Below are positions 4,564 to 8,134 of a DNA stretch of 8,134 bases, piece by piece. Origin of the DNA: Deinococcus radiopugnans ATCC 19172. Its GTDB lineage: Bacteria; Deinococcota; Deinococci; Deinococcales; Deinococcaceae. The translations under genes and the position numbers were made by a program. The notes under the pieces were generated by a model, which was given only the letters and a program-made list of their open reading frames with translations, searched no databases and was not told where the DNA came from. The stretch spans positions 1-8,134 of the forward strand of contig NZ_VDMO01000050.1 in assembly GCF_006335125.1 (NCBI RefSeq), written 5' to 3'. Position 1 is the stretch's first letter, and the number at the start of each line of letters is the position of its first letter.

Positions 4564-7500
4564 ATGCTGCGTTCCATCACCCTGCAAGGTTTCAAGAGCT
4601 TCGCCGAACGCACCCGGCTGGAGTTCGGCCCCGGCGTCAGCGCCGTGATCGGTCCCAACGGCAGCGGCAAGAGCAACGTCGTGGAGGGCCTGCGCTGGGT
4701 CACCCACGGGGCGCGGGCGCGCGAGTTGCGGGCGGGGCGCGGCAGCGAGCTGATCTTCCACGGCAGCGGCGGCAAGGCGCCGCACGGGCTGGCCGAGGTG
4801 CAGCTGGAATTGCAGACCCCCGAAGGCCGGGTCAACCTGTCGCGCCGTATCTACCGCGACGGCGCGAGCGAGCAGGACCTGAACGGCAAGCCGGTTCGCG
4901 CCCGCGACGTGCAGGCCGCCCTGCGCGGCACCGGGCTGGGGCCGGGCGGGCTGGCGGTGATCGGCCAGGGCGAGGTCAGCGGCGTGGTGGGCGCCGAGGG
5001 CCGCACGCTGCTGGGCCACGTTCAGGAGGCCGCCGGGCTGTCCCGCGCCGTCAGTGCCCGCCAGGAGACCGAGGCACGCTTGAAAGATGCCGACAGCCAT
5101 CTGGCCCAGTTGCGCCTGCTGCTCGGTGAACGGGAGGCCGCCGTCTCGCGGCTGGAACGCGCCGCCACGCAGGCCCGCCGCTGGCGTGAGCTGACACTGC
5201 GGACCCTGACCCTGGAAGACGCCCTGAAGCGCGAACGTCAGGCGGCCCTCCACCGCGAGATCGCCGGAGCGCGGGCCGAGACAGCACAGCTCGATATTCA
5301 GAGTGCCTCCCTCGCCGCCGAGGTCCAGACTGCTGCTGCCGGGGTGGAAAGCGCCCGCGAGGCGGCACAGGACGCCCGCGCCCGCCGGGACGCGCACGCC
5401 GGAGCGCTGGATGCCCTCAGGGCTGCCCGCGACGCCCACGCCCAGGCCGAACGCTACCGCGCTCACCTGCGGGGCGAGGCCGAGGGCTTACAGGCCGAAC
5501 TCGCCAGCCTTCCCACGTCACCCCCGGCCCAGCCCGCGCCCGATCTGGCCGCGCTGGAAGCCGCCTCCGCCCGGATTCGTAGCGACGCCGAGAATGCCGA
5601 ACGCCGCGCCCGTACCCTGGACGCCGAACTCACCCGCGCCCGCACGCTGGCTGCCCGCGCCGCCGAGGGACTGGCCCGCACTGAGGCCAGCCGCGAAACC
5701 CTGCGCGCCGAGCTGGAGCGGGCCGAGGGGAATCTGGAAGCGGCGGCTGAAGGCCTTGAAGCCGCCACCGAACGCCTGACCACCGCGCGTCACACCCGCG
5801 AAGACGCCGAAGCGCAGTACGCCGCGGTGGCCGCCGAACGCGAGGCCGCCGTGAGCCAGGAACGCCACCTGACCAATGAGCTGGCCCGCGTGAACGCCAG
5901 CGTGGCCCCCTTGAGGCGCGAGCGCGAGCGCCTGCAAACCGCCCTGAACAGCTACGCCCGCTACGGCGAGGGCGCCCGCAACGCCCTGCGGCTGGACCAC
6001 CCCGGCATCGTGGGTTCGGTGGCGGACCTGCTGACCGTGCCGGCTGAATATGAAACGGCCATCGGCGCGGCGCTGGGGCGGCGGCTGGAGCAGGTGGTGG
6101 TGAACCGGGCCGACGATGCCCGCGACATCATCGAGGAGCTGAAGCGTTCCGGCGGGCGGGCCACCTTCCTGCCGCTGGACCTGATCCGCGCCCGCCCCCG
6201 CCGCGACGCCCAGTTTCTGCACGAACTGGGTGTGGTGGGCAATCTGGCGGACCTGTGCCCCAGCGATCCGCCGCTGGTGGGCCAGGCGATTCTGGCCGAC
6301 ACGCTGGTGGTGCAGGACCTGCGCGCCGCCAACCGCATTGCCCGCTCTCACAGCAACCGCCCGCGTCTGGTCACGCTGGATGGCGAGCTGGTGGAACCCG
6401 GCGGGGCCATCACCGGGGGCAGACTGCGCGACAGCGGTGCGGGCGTCCTAGGGGATCAGCGCCGCTTTCAGGAGCTGGAGGCGGAACTGGAGGAGGCCGA
6501 CGCGCTGGGTACGCGCTTCTCGGCGGAGTTGGAGCGGTTGAGGCTGACGCTGGGCGGCGGCGACGAGCGCCACGATGGGTTGTTGGCCGCCCGCGAACGC
6601 GCCGCCCGCGAGGAACGCGATGCCGAACGCCGCGTGACCGAACTGACCGCACAGATCCGCAGTCTGGGTGAAAACCGCGACCGCCTGCTGGCACGGCTGG
6701 GACCGGAACAGGAGGTCACCTCTGTACTGGACCTGCCAGATGTAGCTGCGCTGGAAACGGAGCTGACCGCCGCCCGGCACACCGCCGAAACGGGCCGGGC
6801 CACCGAGCGGGAAGCTGCCGAGGCGCTGGCCCTGGCCCGCGAGTTATCTGCCGCATGGCGGGCCTACGAGTCCGCCCAGATCCGCGCCGCCGATCTTCGC
6901 GCCCGCCTGAATGCCAACGCCGGGGCCGCCGCCACCCAGGACGCCCACCTGAGCGCCGCCGCCGCCGAACTTGCCCGTCGGGAGGCCGCGCTGGGCGAAC
7001 TGGACGAGGCCGAATTCCCCCGCGCCGAGGCCGCCCGCGAGGCCGCTGCCGCCGCCTACGCCAACCTGATCGGCACCCAGAACAAGGTCCGCGCCCGCCT
7101 GGACGATCTGCGCGTGCTGATCGCCCGCCGCGAGGGCAGCCTGGAGCCGCTGCCCGCCGGCTGCACCCCACCCGGCACCCCGCGCGAGTGGACGGCGGAA
7201 CTGGCCCGCGCCCGCGCCGAACTGGAGACGCTGGGCACCGTCAACGCCCGCGCCGAGGCCGATCATGCTGCCGAGCTGGCCGAACTGTCCGCCCAGCGGG
7301 CCGAGGCCGAGGACGCCGAGAGCGCCACCGCCGAACTGCGCGCCCATCTGGGCGAGTTGCAGGACGCCGAAGGGAAGGCCACCCGCGCCGCCTTCAGCCG
7401 CGTAAACGCCGCCTTCCGCGAATACAGCGCCGAGCTGCTGGGCGGGGAGGGCGAGCTGGAAGGGGAGAGCGACGACTCGGGCCGACTGACGGGCCTGCGC

Positions 7501-7890
7501 TTGGCTGTGCAGCCCAAAGGCAAGCGCACCCGCAACCTCAACCTGCTGAGCGCCGGGGAGCGCACCATGGCGGGCCTGGGTTTCCTGTTCGCGCTGAACC
7601 ATGCGGGCGGCGACGGCAGTGGTCTACAAGAGGGTGCTGGGGGGTTGCCTCTGGCCGTGCTGGACGAGGTGGACGCCCCGTTGGACGAGGCCAACATCCG
7701 CCGCTTCACCGCCTTTCTGGAGCGTTTCAGCGCGCGCGGCGCACAGTTCCTGCTGGTCACGCATCAGAAGGCCACGATGGAAGTTGCCACCGCCCTGTGG
7801 GGCGTGACCACCGACGGCAGCGGGGCCAGCCGCGTCCTGAGCATCCGTCAAACCGAGGACGGCGCACGACGCGTGCCGGTGGAAGGCTAG
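4564..7890 (+). CDS. smc: Chromosome segregation protein SMC
   Basis: SMC is the ATPase core of bacterial condensin and acts with ScpA and ScpB in chromosome compaction and segregation. The 1108-residue protein begins MLRSITLQGFKSFAERT, as the family does. It has Walker A GPNGSGKS (30-37) and a long Ala/Arg/Glu-rich coiled coil (about 165-460). The hinge (about 478-622) ends in GGAITGGR (613-620), and the return coil spans about 635-905. The C-terminal head has the signature LSAGE (995-999), Walker B LAVLDE with catalytic Glu1035, the D-loop APLDEAN and the H-loop LVTHQK (His1067). It is somewhat shorter than the Bacillus protein (about 1190), mostly in the coils. Departures are Ala for Gly in the signature and a Gly-rich insertion before Walker B. 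It is last in the plus-strand run, and no terminator was found after it; its TAG overlaps the stop of a convergent broken gene. Confidence 0.96.
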   Translation: MLRSITLQGFKSFAERTRLEFGPGVSAVIGPNGSGKSNVVEGLRWVTHGARARELRAGRGSELIFHGSGGKAPHGLAEVQLELQTPEGRVNLSRRIYRDGASEQDLNGKPVRARDVQAALRGTGLGPGGLAVIGQGEVSGVVGAEGRTLLGHVQEAAGLSRAVSARQETEARLKDADSHLAQLRLLLGEREAAVSRLERAATQARRWRELTLRTLTLEDALKRERQAALHREIAGARAETAQLDIQSASLAAEVQTAAAGVESAREAAQDARARRDAHAGALDALRAARDAHAQAERYRAHLRGEAEGLQAELASLPTSPPAQPAPDLAALEAASARIRSDAENAERRARTLDAELTRARTLAARAAEGLARTEASRETLRAELERAEGNLEAAAEGLEAATERLTTARHTREDAEAQYAAVAAEREAAVSQERHLTNELARVNASVAPLRRERERLQTALNSYARYGEGARNALRLDHPGIVGSVADLLTVPAEYETAIGAALGRRLEQVVVNRADDARDIIEELKRSGGRATFLPLDLIRARPRRDAQFLHELGVVGNLADLCPSDPPLVGQAILADTLVVQDLRAANRIARSHSNRPRLVTLDGELVEPGGAITGGRLRDSGAGVLGDQRRFQELEAELEEADALGTRFSAELERLRLTLGGGDERHDGLLAARERAAREERDAERRVTELTAQIRSLGENRDRLLARLGPEQEVTSVLDLPDVAALETELTAARHTAETGRATEREAAEALALARELSAAWRAYESAQIRAADLRARLNANAGAAATQDAHLSAAAAELARREAALGELDEAEFPRAEAAREAAAAAYANLIGTQNKVRARLDDLRVLIARREGSLEPLPAGCTPPGTPREWTAELARARAELETLGTVNARAEADHAAELAELSAQRAEAEDAESATAELRAHLGELQDAEGKATRAAFSRVNAAFREYSAELLGGEGELEGESDDSGRLTGLRLAVQPKGKRTRNLNLLSAGERTMAGLGFLFALNHAGGDGSGLQEGAGGLPLAVLDEVDAPLDEANIRRFTAFLERFSARGAQFLLVTHQKATMEVATALWGVTTDGSGASRVLSIRQTEDGARRVPVEG

Positions 7891-8036
7891 GCCGGGGCCA
7901 TGAAGGTGTCCAGCTCGCGTTGCAGTTCCTGGTAAAACTGCGCGATGTGAAAGCCGTCGCAGGCCGCGTGGTTGGCCCGTAGGGCCACCGGCATCCGCAG
8001 TCGGCCCGGAACTTCCGCACATTTGGTGATGCAGCA
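7887..8036 (-). pseudogene. Chloramphenicol acetyltransferase-like gene, 3' fragment
   Basis: Reading the minus strand, the last 50 or so codons before a TAG at 7889-7887 give RLRMPVALRANHAACDGFHI followed by AQFYQELQRELDTFMAPA. This matches the end of the CatA-type acetyltransferases, whose signature is QxHHxxxDGFH. The second (catalytic) His is present, while the first is Asn here. Upstream, KCAEVPGRL still aligns with the GKYxxxxGR stretch before the signature, but a TGA at 8039-8037 then interrupts the frame and no homology is visible beyond it. A full protein would need about 210 residues, so the 5' three-quarters are missing. The remnant cannot encode an active enzyme. Its stop codon shares CTAG with the smc stop. 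A nearby frameshift rather than a deletion is possible, but the adjoining frames show no family resemblance. Confidence 0.7.
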
Positions 8037-8039
8037 TCA
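8027..8039. repeat. 13-bp palindrome at the break of the acetyltransferase fragment
   Basis: TGATGC, a central A, then GCATCA form a perfect 6-1-6 inverted repeat. It falls where recognisable acetyltransferase homology ends and includes the minus-strand TGA that closes the frame. It may be a recombination scar, a binding site or chance. Confidence 0.4.
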
Positions 8040-8059
8040 GTCCAGGCGCATCATTCGTC

Positions 8060-8134
8060 ATGGACTACCAGGTCTTCCTCCCCGACCCGTCGAACCTCCG
8101 CTTCAACACGGCCCGGATCCAGCCCAAGACCCTC
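8060..8134 (+). CDS. Unrecognised protein, N-terminal part (runs off window)
   Basis: From the ATG at 8060 the frame stays open for 25 codons to the window edge and begins MDYQVFLPDPSNLRFNTARI. I do not recognise the family. All 24 codons after the ATG end in G or C, as expected for a real gene here, while the opposite strand over the same bases has many A/T third positions. No good Shine-Dalgarno or TAnnnT box is seen before the ATG, and the frame is open back to 8030, so the true start could differ or lie in foreign DNA joined at the break. Confidence 0.45.
   Translation, partial: MDYQVFLPDPSNLRFNTARIQPKTL

Noticed and set aside
4246..5466. 406-codon minus-strand open frame across the GerMN gene and the start of smc
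   Set aside because: It lies opposite clear GerMN and SMC domains and is low-complexity Ala/Gly/Gln, so it is a shadow.
6855..7982. 375-codon plus-strand frame inside the end of smc
   Set aside because: It is Arg/Gly/Pro-rich, overlaps the SMC ATPase head in another frame, and has no recognisable domain.
7973..7987. Hairpin TGGCCC-GTA-GGGCCA after smc as terminator
   Set aside because: It lies within the acetyltransferase-coding remnant and has no T-run. The bases are explained by the codons around ANHAACDG.
8051..8134. Minus-strand frame ending GEEDLVVHDE with stop at 8051-8053
   Set aside because: It faintly recalls a 2-oxoacid oxidoreductase tail, but many of its third positions are A or T, whereas the plus-strand frame over the same bases is purely G/C at that position.

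Overview
The window reads as a high-GC bacterial chromosome segment, most probably from Deinococcus or a close relative. The support is the strong G/C bias at third codon positions, an SmpB and an SMC of the type I recall from that genus, and a GTG-started gene whose -10 box sits seven bases before the start codon, as in the leaderless messages common in deinococci. The genus call is an inference from protein character, not from a database search.

Left edge (1-176): the 3' end of a DDE-type transposase gene on the plus strand, then about 65 bases with no gene. Positions 177-1937 (minus strand) hold a nitric-oxide defence pair: hmp, a complete flavohaemoglobin, followed by nsrR, an Rrf2-family iron-sulfur NO sensor. 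A 23-bp interrupted palindrome (1955-1977) in the hmp promoter closely resembles the known NsrR operator, so the window appears to contain the sensor, its binding site and its target. A likely intrinsic terminator (627-662) separates hmp from nsrR.

Positions 2123-7890 (plus strand) form a compact run of four genes: smpB (trans-translation), an exported amidase-like protein that has lost most of its zinc ligands, a membrane-anchored GerMN-domain protein, and smc (chromosome condensation and segregation). The first three are joined by two identical GTGA stop/start overlaps, which points to translational coupling. Between the third gene and smc lies a perfect 11-bp inverted repeat. It separates a strong Shine-Dalgarno sequence from the smc ATG and would bring them to normal spacing if folded. 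The two envelope genes probably act in the cell wall or periplasm, while SmpB and SMC act in the cytoplasm; the sequence shows no direct functional link between them beyond co-transcription.

Right edge (7887-8134): the stop codon of smc overlaps, tail to tail in a CTAG, the stop codon of a broken chloramphenicol acetyltransferase-like gene on the minus strand. Only its last 50 or so codons remain. The break lies at a 13-bp palindrome, and beyond it a plus-strand reading frame with pure G/C third positions starts and leaves the window. Both edges therefore look like accessory or rearranged DNA around a core segment. No RNA gene, CRISPR array or complete mobile element was seen. The most notable points are the degenerate amidase, the hairpin in front of smc, and the self-contained NsrR-operator-Hmp circuit.
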